A DNA stretch of 64,000 nt from Trichopria drosophilae (Eukaryota; Arthropoda; Insecta; Hymenoptera; Diapriidae): contig CM059582.1 in NCBI GenBank assembly GCA_030407085.1, positions 158,434,501-158,498,500 on the forward strand, written 5' to 3'. Under the pieces are notes generated by a model that worked only from the letters and a program-made list of their open reading frames with translations, was not told the origin of the DNA and made no database searches. Shown one piece after another: positions 23,580 through 37,610 of this stretch. The stretch's first letter is position 1, and every line of letters begins with the position of its first letter. A program made the position numbers and the translations under genes.

Positions 23580-24240
23580 TTCAAAGTCGATGATAGGTTA
23601 AATAATTTGAAAGGATATGAGAGAATGGTTTTGAAAAGGGCATAAACAACAGCGGATCGAGCACCCTGCATTAAAATCACTTATGAGTGGCTCCTTAGGA
23701 AAAGGCCAGATTGTTCGACAGTGATGCCCCCCAACAACTCCATGTGCGCGTGCTCGCATCAGCGATTTCGAAAATAAAAGTCGGCCCGCCACACGCCGGG
23801 AACATTTTCACCCTTTTGTCAGAGCTCGGAACGGCGTGAACGCGGCAAATGTCAGGCATTCATGCGAATTCGTCATTATGCCGCTACATAATGCGCCTCG
23901 GCTGTCTCGTGGACGAGTCGACAATCATCGAGCTGCACGTCGAGTCATTTGAATTCGAGGCTGTTAAAGCCGTCAAAGCATGGTCGTGTTACTACACCCT
24001 TCTTCTCCGTGTGGAGTCTGTGGAAATTCGAACCCAAAGTTCCCGCAAGCGCGTGTAAACCTAAGCCGCAGGGGGCGGCGGCGACTACGTTTGTTTGCGC
24101 AGAGGGTCCGACTTTGGACTAAAAACATAGTAACCATCGGAGAATGGCGCGGCCAGCGGTGGCTGCGGCCTTTGCAGCTCGTTGGACCGAATGATCGTAC
24201 GGATATCAAAAGTCGTAACGTAACGTCGAAGGTTTAAATA
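23580..24240. other. CpG-rich island in AT-rich DNA
   Basis: Clearly higher GC and CpG than its flanks, peaking at 23840-24200 ('ccgcagggggcggcggcg', 'gcggccagcggtggctgc'). Overlapping short frames exist on both strands (23849-24058, 23980-24237, 23973-24209) and none is favoured. It could be a promoter, a 5' exon or a conserved regulatory element. No TATA box or other core-promoter motif was identified. Confidence 0.4.
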
Positions 24241-24590
24241 TCATGGCCAAAAGTCATATTTGCACTGAGGTTACCTTTGGACCACTGTTATTTTTCACTC
24301 TTATTTATCCGCCAGAGGCCACGCATTCGACTCGAACGATTTTCAGCAACCGTTCAAGAACGGCCGTATTAAAGAACTTGACGCGTTATGTTGTAGTAAA
24401 GTTAAGAGATGAGTTTCAGTTGCTCCAAGTACCCATTCGGATTAAATAATTTTATTAATTGCCAAACAAGACTTAATTGAGCTCGTAGCAAATATTTGAC
24501 TTTGTTTTTCTGTGCATAGCAGCGTCATTTTAATTCCCTAATAAAAACGTAGAATAACATGCTTTAATACGAATTTTGTTTCCATATACA

Positions 24591-25260
24591 TTAACCCATT
24601 AACGCTCAGACGGACGTATTTTCAGTATCAGTTTGAACATCAATAATTTGTAAAAAATTTGAGCTCCGCTATTTCTAACGTAAAATTGTATGCTCTTTCG
24701 GAATCTTTCAATAAAATTTCGATAAAATAAACCGCAAAAAAGTTATACACGTTTCTTTGTTAAAAAAACATGTTTTTTAAATTTGGTTTTTCATTAAAAC
24801 ATCACTTTCACCCCGAAATTGCGTTGGAAAACATATATAATTGTAAGTTGAAAATATCGCGTCCATGGACCCCCAGGATTAAAATGTACCATATCAGAAC
24901 TCATAATTCAAAATGTTTCAGTTTTCAAAATGTCGCCTTGAATCTCAAAATTCTTTTTTAAACTTAACAATTTTTTTTCTTAAAAACTATAGACTTTAGA
25001 TAAAATTTTTGAAGAACAACAATACTTTGGAATGAGTCAAAGAATTCTCTCAAATTTTATCAACATGCAATAATACACTGCTTGATTTTTCGAAAATTCG
25101 AAAAATAGAGATTTTGAAAACAGTTATTTTAAAAATTTGAGTAGGTTCTTTAAGTACCTCTAAGATGTTTTAATTCCAAGAAAATGTTCTCTAAAGCCTA
25201 TAGTTTCCAAGAAAATAATTCTTTTTTTCGCTTTATTTTGAAATCGGCGAGAAAAAGTTC
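24591..25260 (+). mobile_element. Possible half of a TTAA-type element (one end only)
   Basis: TTAA followed by 'cccattaacgctcagacg' resembles the ends at 40531 and 44787. The following about 650 bp is T- and A-rich with 'tcaaagaattctctcaaattt' type blocks like the interior of the 40.5-kb palindrome. No matching right end was found, so this is tentative. Confidence 0.25.
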
Positions 25261-25567
25261 GCAGAAAAGTATTCACACTTACATCCAAATTAATATTATT
25301 CCTGAATTATAAATACCATCTGTATATATTATTATTTCCAATGTAAAAGATTTATGAATTTCAAAGTAGTTCCAAAAAATTATATGTTACATTAATAGGC
25401 GGGTGTATTCAGTTATAAACATTCAGTTATAAATAACCAAAATATATCGCTACATACCATTATCAAGGATACGAAACTTTTTAAGTATGTCCACTTGGTC
25501 ATTAATATTATTCAATTGTTCAAACTGTAGCGTTACCAACTTTAAAAGTGAACAACGAAATCGTTCC

Positions 25568-25702
25568 TCCGAAATGGTATGTTTTATCTCTGAACCTCCG
25601 AAATGGCCAATTGTATCAGCAACATTCCGAAATGGCCAGTTTTATCAGCGACGATCCGAAATGGCCAGTTTTATCATCGAGTTTCCGAATTGGCGGGTTA
25701 CT
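25568..25702 (+). repeat. 29-bp minisatellite, five units
   Basis: Units start at 25568, 25597, 25626, 25655 and 25684, exactly 29 bp apart, each beginning 'tccgaa(a/t)tgg' (except the first half-diverged 'tccgaaatggtatg'), mostly followed by 'ccagttttatca'. Because 29 is not a multiple of three, the open frame covering it (25487-25798) would change frame in each unit and is not credible as a repeat protein. Confidence 0.85.
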
Positions 25703-28440
25703 CCGGTAACCCGACGATATGTAGCATTTTCTGAGAAAATGCAATGTAACAGAGGTATTTTCCTTACTTTGACCATCGAATATTCTACTCTGAAATGACC
25801 TTGTCCAACATTTACTAACTAAAGAGAAAAATAGGAACCAACTAACAAGACCGCTGGAATTCGTGAAGTATGTTTGTTTATTTGTAATTTAATTACTTGC
25901 GTTGAAGTATATTTTTTTACATATTTACATCAATGTCATAGAAATCAGTCACTCGGTTTTAAAACATTCGCTGGATTTACATTTATATTTGCAGAATCAC
26001 ACTTAGATTAAAACGTGTCAGATAACATAATATTATTTATTATTTTAAGCATATTTAGGAAATAGCAAATGGCGGTATATCCATTGTGGTTTCTCATGCA
26101 CATCAAATGTATCCGGAGTATAGATACGCCATATTGCAAAGTTTGTCTGCATGCAGTATTTTAAATGGTGGAGGTCATCGTTGTCGAACTTGTTCACCAC
26201 GTAAAAAAAATCGATGTACTATTCAACATCGTTGATTGCGGTATTGACAATGCATGTTTTTTCCGGAACTTGGACAGAATATGATGCCAGTCATCCAGCG
26301 GAATTCATAAAACAGGAACAACCGAAATAATAATCAACGGATCAAAATCAATTGTAGAGGGCTCTATGTATATTCTGAATTTGTACGATTTTTTCTGTAA
26401 AATTAATCATTTATGGTCTAGTATGACATTTATAAATGTAAAATATAAACAAAAATATCGGTTGTATTGTATACGATTGACGTGATAAAATAAAAAAATC
26501 ATGTATAATGTCCTTTATAATTCAGTTTGCACAAAGTACATCCTTGACGTTTCCGTAGTTGTATATATGAAATCAGTTTCGAATTGAGGAAGTAACATTA
26601 TAATCTGTGATATTTTAACAATTAATGCAGAAATGAATTCAAGTGTTATTTCAAACTTCAACACATATATTTTTGATATCTTTATAAAAGTATTAAAAAA
26701 ATTGAATGTTACTCTGTTATCGAATATGGATTTTTATGGATCTCATATGGGACCGAAAATTCGCTTAAGATTGTAAGAAATGATCACTCAATAATAAACA
26801 TATTTCAATTAGACAGTTTTTACATACATGGAACCGCAAATTTTTTATGAACAAAGTTATGCAGGGTTTATGTTGGGGTTGCTTATTACGAATCTGTAAC
26901 GATTATCTTAAAATTCAAAATGTAATTTCCAATATGACGGACTAGATAAAAATATTTCAAGTAAAATTTACAAAATTCACTATTTAGTGGTTTTCGAGTC
27001 CGCTCAATACAAATACGATATCGATATAAAAATTCAAAATAACCAAACCCATTTGGCGGGAAAAATATAAAGTAAAATATCACCCGCATCAGATAGCCGA
27101 ATCCGGAGATACGAACGAGGACAGACTCAAACAATGTTCTTGCAAAAGGATTAATGCAAATTTCTACAAACAAGTTTCAAAGAAATGTAAATAAAAAAAT
27201 GTTGTTGATTGTAAAAAATATAAAACCTAGTTTACTTAGACAAAAACAAATGTCGCAAATCGCTCATATACAATATTTTAGTGCAATTTTTCTTAATCGT
27301 CATGATGAGCCAAACGCAGTGATTTAAAAAATACATATTAATAAATATCGGAATTCGAACATGCTAATATGGTCATATATATATAATAGTAAAGAAAAAC
27401 AAGAAATTGATCAACAAGCTGACACTAATCGAATGTGATACATTGTGGAAAACGATTTTTAAAACGTTGACAGAATATATTAATAATATTCGATTGCATT
27501 GATTAGAAAAATTACAAATTTTCTATCTTGTGTTTTTTTGTAATTTATTGTCGCATAGCAAGATTTATTTAGATGCGAGTGGAATTTGTTCAAAAATTCC
27601 ACTATTTGAAAATCGAAATATACCGAGCGATGGCATATGCAACATTTGTCATGTAAAAACTTTGAAAGATATCAAATGTCGTTATCACCTTCGGTTATCG
27701 AAGGGCATAACTTTTGTATATGCCACTTTGTAAAAGTTGTTTTGTGAAAGTTGTTTTGTAAAAGTATTTACATATGATATGCGGTGACTTTAAAATCTGA
27801 TAAGCATCTAGCCGAAGTAAAGGAAATTTATAATAATTTTGGGGATTAAATTCTTAATAACTTATATGAAAATTGTAATAGGGTAACATACAATCTCGTT
27901 AGATTAAGTTTCAACCGGAATAGAAACATATCTTGAAAACAAAGAGTGTTATTTAAAAATAGAATACGTAATCATCAATGAGATATGATACCATTTAAAA
28001 TATTGTCTGTTCGTAAAATTGGGAAAGTTTCGACTCATTGAAAAATGTAACACATTTTCCTGAAATCGTTCGAACTTTTTTCTACCCTTGATCGTTCCAA
28101 CACCATCTAGAGCACCGAAATTCTGATATAATCTACCCGTGAGAAAAATGAAATATATCCCATTTTTACAAGAAGCTATCGGAAGATAATACACGAAATA
28201 ACTTTAGTTTAAAGTTGATAAAACGTTTGTACTTAACATGTGTTATCACTTTTTTATAATTCCGTATTTATCAATTTCAAACATAAAACTGATCCTTTCA
28301 TTATCCTCGATGTCTGCAATGTTCCCTTTTTGGAAGCCCTAAAAACGACTCAATCCAGAAATGCATTGATTTTTTGGTTGTTGTGATCCCTTTTGATAAT
28401 TTTTAATTCTTGGCAATTTTAAATTTCATGATGGCAAATA
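25703..28440. other. AT-rich DNA, no gene seen
   Basis: Only short AT-driven frames on both strands. No repeat, RNA gene or splice-flanked island was recognised. Confidence 0.5.
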
Positions 28441-28449
28441 ACACGCAGA

Positions 28450-28870
28450 GTTTTCGTCGTTGCGATGAAAATAAAGAAGCAAAGAATACGTAGCGTCATT
28501 TATGACAGCTTGTTCATTACGGGCACGATATTCGAGATTCGGCTGCTTTCGACGGTAATTGCATTCGCGTTACATCTCTCCGGAAGAAAGGCAATTTTAG
28601 TTTTGTGCGTTGTAAATATCTACATAGATATGTTCGCGTACGTGCGCTATAGGGAATCCTTTTAGTCTTTCGGCGTACGAAGACGGTAATTACGTAGACG
28701 CGCAATCGCTTCGTGGCGTTCTGCAGCGTTGTATTATATACCGCAGACGAAAACGAGATTTTAACTGTCTCGTTTCGCAGGTGGTGCACGCGAGTTACAG
28801 CACAGCTAGTAGCAACGCAACGGCGACGGCGAAAGGACGTCAACAAATTATTGTTCATAAATATCTATAC
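28450..28870. other. CpG-rich island with overlapping frames on both strands
   Basis: GC and CpG are raised ('gttcgcgtacgtgcgc', 'gcaacggcgacggcg'). Open frames overlap on the plus strand (28465-28665, 28713-28922) and the minus strand (28517-28858, 113 codons, Arg-rich because of CG-rich codons). The composition gives no preference for any frame. A promoter or conserved regulatory element is as likely as an exon. Confidence 0.35.
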
Positions 28871-28922
28871 TCTTACTGCACATTACCACAATACAGCAAT
28901 TTACATCACCTGCCATAACTGA

Positions 28923-30650
28923 CTAAATCGATTATGAAGATAAGACAACATAACTTAGTAGCATCGCAATTAGTAACACATTAACAGCCAGGAGATCAAA
29001 TTTATAATTATATTATTTTTATAATACCACTTAATTCAATCGCCAAAAATTAGCTATTCAAGAGAAGATTTATATGACAGTTTCCAGTAGTTCGCCGATA
29101 CTGGTACCACAAATGTGTCGCTGCTGTGGCTGGTTAATTGTGAAAACATATGTGCATTAGATAACACTGATTGGTATTTATTACAACTACACGTGTTATT
29201 ACATACTAGTTATTGGCATGTAATACCCTTGTGTTTTCTCAATATAAACCATGTTAATTTAAAAGTTAAATTGGAGCCACTTCTTTTCGACATATTTTCA
29301 AGATTTTTTTCAATACTAAAATGTATTAAATCTAATAAAAGTTGTTACACATTATTATTCATATATTCATGGATATAAAAATGTTTTCAAACCATTTTTT
29401 CGTGCATGCTCTGTGACGAAATGGTAGCTGCAGTGGATGTTGTAGACACGATATCTCCAGTTAAAATCGTCTGAAACAAAAATAAAAAAATAAACTCATG
29501 TAACTTAAAATGTACATGAGAAAAAGCTTACGTAAAATATTTATATACCCGGAACTAAGATTAAACATGTTAGTAATAAAAAAGAAAGACTTTGGCAAAC
29601 GTTTTAATATATTTATCTAGTTTTACCCCTAAAATAGCCTGACAATGGGTTCAAAAAACGAAAAATGATGTTCATGTTTCTGGCCGAAACCACACTATAC
29701 TTGCTTCTAAGCGATCGTAGGACTTTATCCTGGATCAATAATCGATTTACAACTATTTGTACACTAGTCTAAACGTTTAATTGTACCCGAAAATGATGTT
29801 TTTCTAAAATGGCCTTTAATAACCATACACTTTATTAAAGGAGGTTTCACCATAATAGATAGAGGGTTAATTATTTATTGAAAAAATAGAAGTAAAGTAA
29901 CTCAGACAAAGGAAATTTTAACGCTGAATCCAAATTTGATCAAAGAAATTCGGATATTCGAGGTTTGAGATATTATAACCTAACATTGCATAGTCGTTAA
30001 TTGAAAATAATTTAAATTATCCCTCCGTCTCCAAAATGTGAAAAATTACTAGCTATATCGATATTTAACGGTCATTTCAAAAGCCTATTATGATTATTTG
30101 GAGGTTGCCTATCGTACAACGCTCTCTACAGTTTTGTCATATACAAACACAAATTATTGATTCAAAATGCATAAATAGTAAATATACGAAATACAACGAT
30201 GTACAACCTTCTGCATAAATCGCATTTTATAGATATATACATTGCTGTGATAGAAAATGCCCAAGATACGTCGACCAGCCCAGATAAAAATGAGTTATAT
30301 ACAATTCTATACAGTTGCATATAAACTTTATATATAACTATATACGAGTGTAGAACATTTTTGTCTGTAGACAATTTGATATAAATGTTGTTAAAAAAAG
30401 TATTGTAATCAAAAAGTATTAATAATGTTAAACAGTGCTCATATAAATCATCTTACTACATACAACATTTGTGGATAATTCATTTGCATTATATAGCCCT
30501 GTGACATTTTCGCGTTTTTGTGGATAAATATAAAAAATGCTTAAAAGTTTTATTTTATTAAATTTATGTTTGATTATAGACGGACGTACATTATTATATA
30601 CAATTATATATTCCTGTGTGAAATTATATACCATTTTATACACACAAATG
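28923..30650. other. AT-rich DNA; TATATAC-rich part near 30.3-30.6 kb
   Basis: From about 30286 ('cccagataaaaatgag' then 'ttatatacaattctatac') the sequence resembles a decayed copy of the AT-rich CCCGGG-ended element at 53.3 and 55.5 kb. The resemblance is too weak to give ends. Nothing else was recognised. Confidence 0.35.
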
Positions 30651-30825
30651 ATCTGGGTTCGTCCGAAAAACCAGTTTGTGATTGCCAAGAGAAGTTTGTG
30701 TTAAACCCAAACTTATATGTGACAATCACAGGAAAATTCGTGTTACAAAAAAAAGAAGGTTGTCATGATCCCAAACCTGTGAGGTTGTGATTATCACAAA
30801 CCTGGTTTTTAAGAGCAACCCAGAT
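30651..30825. mobile_element. 175-bp MITE with inverted ends
   Basis: The ends 'atctgggttcgtccg' and, in reverse complement, 'atctgggttgctctt' continue into 'aaaaaccag(g)tttgtgat' on both sides. The middle holds 'cccaaacttatatgtgac' and 'gatcccaaacctgtgag', echoes of the same arm. No coding capacity. Confidence 0.75.
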
Positions 30826-30853
30826 ATTTTTTTTCCATGCAGTACTATATATA

Positions 30854-31118
30854 CAGTAGAGTCCCGGTATAATTTTATCTCGCTATATTTACGTGCCATC
30901 ATATTTGCCTGATTTCGTCCCGTTATATTTGCCCGTCATCGCCCTTTTTTCCCCCCAACCTGCGAGCTGCGGCCTCAGGAAGAGCCTGATATGACGTCAC
31001 GGACATAACGCGATTTAGGAGAGTGGGAGAAGCGGCTCTCCCCTTATTTTGGTAAATATAACGAGATGGGAGCGGAAGGCGAGGAACTGAGCGGGAAAAT
31101 ATACCGGGAAGTAGAACG
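30854..31118. mobile_element. Pogo/Tigger-like TIR element (about 265 bp)
   Basis: The left end after TA reads 'cagtagagtcccggtata'; the right end in reverse complement reads 'cgttctacttcccggtata'. Internal 'ctcgctatatttac' and 'ctcgttatatttacc' are also inverted. Ends of the form CAGTAGAGTC are typical of pogo/Tigger members of Tc1/mariner. The interior is GC-richer ('gcgagctgcggcctcagg') and non-coding. Confidence 0.5.
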
Positions 31119-34100
31119 ATCATATAGAATCATATACAATACTATAGAGACCAAATATACTTGTATACAAGGTTTGTACTGAACCCAAATTTTCAAAGGG
31201 CCTAACGGAGTAAGCATGTAAAATCTACCCTCGATCATACAGAGCTGACAGTAATGTCACTAGTCAGTACCAGTACGATAAAACTCTCCACCAAATATTA
31301 TTTTAAAAAATTCATTTTTCTAGGAGTTATGGGGGAAGAAAGAAAAATAAAGAAATGTATTTCTTTGAAAACGACTTGACCGAATCTGATGAAAATAATA
31401 TATGTTATGTGGACTAATGAAAGTAATTAACAAAAAGAATTTAAAAAATGTTTGCTTAAAAAAAGATCAAGCAAAAACTTTTTTATTTTTGGAATATTTA
31501 TTTAAATAATTCTCTTCTGTGTCCACTATATCATATATTTTTTCAAATTTGTTGAAATGGTGGAACATAGTTAAGAATGAGAATCGCCCAAGTGCAAAAA
31601 TATTTCATTTCGCCTAAGAAAATGAAGCTCGAAATCGCATGTTATATGAGCTGCTGCCATAAAGAAGTGTCATTGTAACTGCATTTAGAGAGAAATCACG
31701 ATTAAAGACGATAAAAATCTTTAAATAATCATGAATATTACATTTTTCTGATGTGTTTCCTGAACTATTAGGTTTCGTTTTGTAACCTAAACGTAGGGAT
31801 AAAATAATTTCTCCAAGCAACACACTTTGTTGCCATCTGTAAATGTTTAGTTTCTTGAGGCGATAACTAAAGCATTGTACATTTAAAACTAGTTACGCAC
31901 CAACGACGATGGTAACAAATTATATCGTTATGTGATCCGGGACCATACTTCCATTTCTATGTATCGATTAACACAAGCAAGAGTTTTTATGTGGTTCAAA
32001 ATACGTGTACATATATAAATATCTTCCGTATTAGTGATTTTGAATGTTGAAATAAAAATTTGAAGTAGAAATAATAGAAAACGCTATCACGTAAAATCTG
32101 ACGACGATCGTAAACGCTGCTGAAATATCGCGCGTTTCCCGGAAAATACCGGGTGGTTTACAACTCATTTGGTCGTCGCGTGGTCGGTTGGGAAATACTA
32201 GTTTACAAAGCGATTCTTAGCGTTAGGAGGCACATAAACAAAGCCGCTAAGACAGCTTCGGTTAGAATGACTCGTTAAAGCGTTAAGGAACGTACATAAA
32301 TCAAGGCGGATCGAACACTTGCTATATAGAGAGGGTCTCCTTGGACGGCCTCGATTGTGGTCCACTTTAGTATTCGTGTGAGAATTAAATGCCGCGAATT
32401 GATTTTTTGTCATCATTGACATTTACGAGCAATATATATGAGATCCATGTTTTGCTAACTGTATAATACGATATTGCGCAAACCTTCTTATTGAACACGA
32501 AAAAAAATAATCTTTGCAGTGAGTTTGGAGAAAATCTCGAAGAAAGAACGTTAAAAGTTACTCTTCGAAATACTTTATGGAAGATAATAAGTATGATAAA
32601 TTTTTACATTTGTGAAATAAACATTTAACTTCATTTCAAATGTTTCATGACTGCTGATTTACAAAAATTACGTTAATGACACCATGTAACCATGAAATTA
32701 AATTACACATTTACATTTCTAAGGGAATACAGAGAAAATACATTTCCCACATACTGATGTTTTATCTTCGTAAAATCTTCGTTCTCTTTATGTTCACGTT
32801 AGTTATTTAAAAATAATTTTTTTAGAATGTTATTATTATTATTCTCGTTAACGAAGTCGGCAACACTTTTGGAATGCAACATTACGAGCTGCTACTATAC
32901 GAACTTACTAGGTTGTCTGGTCTTTTTTAAGAATGAATATTGGAAGAATGTAATGTTTTTGTACACAATAATGACGTAGAAACAATTCGGGTGTTTTCAT
33001 TCAGTATCAGCAAACATTTCTATTTTTAAAGGTTTGATGTGAATGTCGTATATTACCAAATAATATTTATGCTATCTAATGCAACGTAAGAAATCTAGAA
33101 TCAAGTAAGAAAATTGACTAAAAATAAGATTAAATATAATAAGACGACTTAAACAAGGAAAGACAATCATTTTAAATACTTGTGTTTACAGTGATATTAA
33201 CCCAATCTGAAATTCGAAATTAATGTGTGAAATTGATAACCTTCTTCTCCATATTCTTCTTCCAATATTTTTAACACTGTAATTAAAAAAATGTTGGTTT
33301 GCAGAGTAATAAATATTTATTGACGAGTTTCGTTATGCTAAAGAACCCATGTTCTTTTTCTGCCAACTCTGTAAAGTGTAACCCTCAGGCTCAAGATATA
33401 ATTGTAATAATGATATTTCTGATCATCACAGGTATACTAACCTATTAGTTCTTTACTTTGTAATATTGACTTGATGGATACTCTCCTAGCGTCAACAAAT
33501 TTAACTATTTGAAATTGAAAAAAAATATACTAACACCAAACAGACAATATATAGATGTACATGTTAAAAACTCTGTAATAAAGCATCAGCATACACCCTT
33601 TTCCATTGACACATTTTTTAATGTAATATAGCAACTGAAAATAAACGAAGAAAGTTGATGTAAGGGATATTAAAAAGTAACCTCGACACGCTTACGAACA
33701 TTTCTAGAAGGTAATGCCAGCCGTTAAAGTTCCTTCGAAGTAATAAGTCTCCTACCCCAGCCACGGGCCAGTTTCCCTGATCACATTTTACTCTTTTATC
33801 GTCATTCATCTCGATGCCTTTCGCGGCGAAATTGGCTTTATATTCTCAGTGCGTTTGACTAATTGTCTCGTTAACTAAAAGAAGCCAGCCAAAAGCAGGC
33901 TCGGGTAGAATCAGTGGGTGGGAAACTACATTGAAATTAAATGCGGGAAAAGAAAGACGGAAGATGCACCCAAGAAAAAAGGGAATTCTTAAAAGAACAG
34001 AACCTTAAATGGAATACAGAAAAATGAACGGACGTAGACTGTGGAATGCTAATTACAAGCGAGTTACTTTCAAAACCGTATTCGTTGGAATCACTCGCAG

Positions 34101-36368
34101 AATAATAAATAACTTCTATGGATTCTGGATATTTTCATAAAAACAAGATTGTGTTTATAATTTAAGTTTCTGTAAGCTTTGTACAGAACTGCGTTCTAAT
34201 TACATATTCTTCTCTGCCTTTTATCCAGTTTTCATGAAGCTTAAAATTACAGCAAGGAGGCACTTGGTGATGGCAATGACGTGATTCGAGTATATTATAT
34301 TTCTAAGTATTAAATTACGAAGAGAATACAATACGTCCCTCTTATTTTAATTACTTCTCATATTTATTTGTACCCTCTTGTATTTTATATCCATTTCTCC
34401 TCAATCCCTTTTATTTGAGTGATAATACACATTTGTGCGGAAAAAATGATAACAGTTTATGGTTAGCTTTTACATTTTCTCAAAATGCTTCTAAAGAGTA
34501 TATGGAGAAATATAAAATTGAGAGGAATAATCGTAACTCGTGAGTTCGTCTGACGACTGCACTGCTAAAACGGAAGTCACATATTGTACTGCATGTGGAG
34601 AAAATTATATGAAGCTATATATATTGATACTAAATGATGCATCAGATTACAAAGTTTTTTTTGTGAATTTCCGTGTGTGAATGGCGTTTGCAAATTGATT
34701 CACAATTCTTAAAATCAAAATATATTTCAAAAAAGGAATATTAAGTTAACCCTTTTCGTCCCAAAAGTCAGAAAAACATTGAAATAAGTCAAAATCGATA
34801 GATTTGGCCCTTCTCTTTCAAATGCCATCGTCAGAATCAGCCGCAAATTTCAAAAAAAAAAGTTGGGATCATTTTTTTGAAAGAAATCCTGATTTTTTTA
34901 GGTTTCTTTTTTTTTAAAACTAAATGGTGGCTCCAAGGTGGCGTCTACAAGTTATAAATTTTCATTTTATCACACAATTATCGATTATTTCACCACTTAA
35001 CGGTTGAAATCATAGATAATTGGGATGTAAAAGTAATTATTATCATTTGTTCATAGCGAATCTCATTATTATTCATTCATCACCTCATATTAGTTATTTA
35101 CAATCGACTTTTACCCTTTTTTTCTAATTTCCACTCAGTTTTCGACGTTTCCTTATTACTTACGCGTGAAATTGAAAAATACCAGATACGATTGTGACTT
35201 CTGAATAGTTTATAATCTAAAAATTGAGCACAGGACGACAATTATGTGCCCATTCCTACCTAGTACTATGACATATGTTGGCTTAATATTAGCGAATACC
35301 GTCAGAATAAACTTCGCTGTAAGTGATACCACAGATTGTATACAAAGAATATCAACACCTTTGGAGACGCACATTATCATTATCATAACATTGTTATTAA
35401 AATTAGTTGCGCTTTAACTAAAGTAGGCCAAAAAGAACACAAAAGTAATAACATCTTTTAAAATATTTGCATCTTCAAATCAAATTCCTATTAGGTAACT
35501 TCGCTTGATTCAAGTAGTGGCGCACTAATCTGTAAATTACTATCATTCACTTTAAATACGGAACCGAATGGCGATATGTACAACAGTACTTTTGATGTAC
35601 CTTTATTTCACAGATGTCCAGATTCTAGAAGTCCATTCAAGAAAATTGTACCCAATATCATTTTTGGATTTGAGCGTCACCTAGCGCGTAAAGGGAATTT
35701 TTTACGTATCTATATTCCTTTATTATACTACATACACATCTATTCGGATGAACACTTTATTTAATTCCTCTTATATTATTTCATCTTATTATAAAATTAC
35801 CATATCCACATGTGAAATTACCATAATGTGCCCAGAAAATTTCTTATGTTGAAATTAGTGTACCTCGTACGAGTTAATTCCTATGAATAAAATTCTAGAA
35901 AATTTACATTATATTATATTGTTATGCATTTTTTACATAGTTATAGTTATTTTTCATTTCTACGAGCATTAATAGTAACATTTAATTCAATACAAATATA
36001 TACATTCTTCTGGGAATTTCGTTACAAATCCTATATGAATAATCAAAGTTGTGAGCACTGTTTAAAAATATTCTCCGGCACTGTACGAATCCGACGTTGT
36101 GATTGCTCTCAAATATTCTTTAGTACAAATTACTTTCTTTTAACCTGTTGTAATTTTAATTTTATCGTTGTAATAGTAATCTTGTAACCTGCAAACTATA
36201 ATTTTCTAAGATTACTCTATACATTTTTTTTCGTCTAGTTTTTAAAAATATATTTTGCAATTGCCAAAAAAAATAATTTTTGTAAAAAATAAAAAGGGAA
36301 CATACCTATGCTCCCTCCAACGCCTTTTGTGTAAAAGACTGAAAGTCTTCTAATCGATCTATTTACAG
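31119..36368. other. Mostly AT-rich; weak CpG patch at 32.1-32.4 kb; lone TTAA end at 34.7 kb
   Basis: The 32100-32440 part is CpG-richer and holds two diverged copies of a block of about 60 bp ('agcgttaggaggcacataaa' near 32219, 'agcgttaaggaacgtacata' near 32279). At 34746 TTAA is followed by 'cccttttcgtcccaaaag', like the ends of TTAA elements elsewhere in the window, but no partner end was found. No gene recognised. Confidence 0.4.
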
Positions 36369-36487
36369 CACCAGAGAATTTGCCCTATTTCGGTCCGTTG
36401 ATACCGCAGTTCCGGGAAGTGCAAGGGTTATACTTGTGGCCAGCCTTATTCGACCAAACGTCGCGTCGCTTCCGTGCCGAGTTATAG
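36369..36487 (+). CDS. Candidate 3'-terminal coding exon (38 residues)
   Basis: An acceptor-like 'aatcgatctatttacag' precedes a GC-rich island. With codons starting at 36371 the frame gives PENLPYFGPLIPQF, then REVQGLYLWPALFD, then a basic end and TAG at 36485-36487, with few rare or low-complexity residues. A second frame over the same bases is also open and runs on past 36541, so the reading frame is not certain. No family recognised. The island stands out sharply from its AT-rich flanks. Confidence 0.35.
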
Positions 36488-36797
36488 GTTATGGAAGTTA
36501 TGCGGTTATGTTCGGAGGTCACCAGTGTCATTTGTTTCTGTTTTTATGTTCAGTACCGTAATAAATATTTCTTTATCAAATTTTCTCACAGTCAGTTTTA
36601 CTCACTTTTTTGGATGCAAAATAAAATCAGTCGCCTTGATTTTATCCCTCTTTATTCCCATTCCCATATCATTGTATTCTTTTTAAACTCTTATGCTAGA
36701 AAATACTGGACACATCAACTCGATTATTTTCAGATTCATTCATCTTCTACAGCATTACCGTTAAATTTCCGAAGAAAATATATGTAACCTTTCATAT

Positions 36798-37150
36798 ATA
36801 GAATTTGATGAGCGATCTTTTTTGTTAAAAGTATTTTTTGATGGATTTGTATTTCTGATGAGAAACATATTTTTTCAGCTTTTTTATTCGTTCTCCTTGT
36901 AATCTAGTATGGCTCGACACCAAAAACTAATCAATTTTCAACTGGACCATGCCAAACTCAAAAAGAGATTGAACATTAAAAAATACGGACGGACGGACCT
37001 ACAAGATCACGGACACAAATATTTTTATTGTATTTTTAGTTGTGGGTATGTAACGTCGATATTTGATGAAAAACGATAGTGCAATTTTTTGTCAAAGCGA
37101 ACAATTTCAATGCTTCGTCCAGACGAATGGTCTGGGTCGAAGTAATGAGA
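36798..37150 (+). repeat. Solo copy of the large foldback's inner arm
   Basis: The order of blocks matches 10508-10907 in direct orientation: 'tcttttttgtt', the T-rich block, a 'cggacggacggac' microsatellite (the arm has GTAC repeats here), 'acaagatcacggacac', the 75-bp core ('cgtcgatatttgatgaaa') and 'ggtctgggtcgaagtaat'. Diverged in places. Confidence 0.75.
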
Positions 37151-37610
37151 TGGGCCCGTGCGTGTATGTTGCTCTTATATAAAAACTATTGCTACAATAG
37201 AAATATTTTTATTTTATATATCGATAATTCAACGTCATTAGAAAATATTTTTCAATGTTCAAACTTTTGGAGAAATATTTTTTATTGGCCGTGAAACGCA
37301 TTTTTTTCGTAATCTATATCAATACAAACTAATTCTGCAACATTCATAATATTAACAAATTAAACGTATTAAGGAAAATTCGTATAATATTATACTTACC
37401 GATTGAGTTTTGAACATACCATGCATAACTGAAATTATCGTAGATTCAAAGGAATTTTATTCTGGAATGCGCGACCTCATGTATATCTGCGGGACCAACG
37501 GAAGCAAATATTTAAAAGTGTTCCGGTTAACTTGATTGAGCGTACGCGCATGTTTTCCAAGAATTTGCAGAGCCGCGTAAATATTTGCATTAAAAAAATC
37601 GTTCTTACAG

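Noticed and set aside
25568..25702. CRISPR-like array of 29-bp repeats
   Set aside because: The repeats are contiguous with no spacers, in a eukaryotic context; it is a minisatellite.
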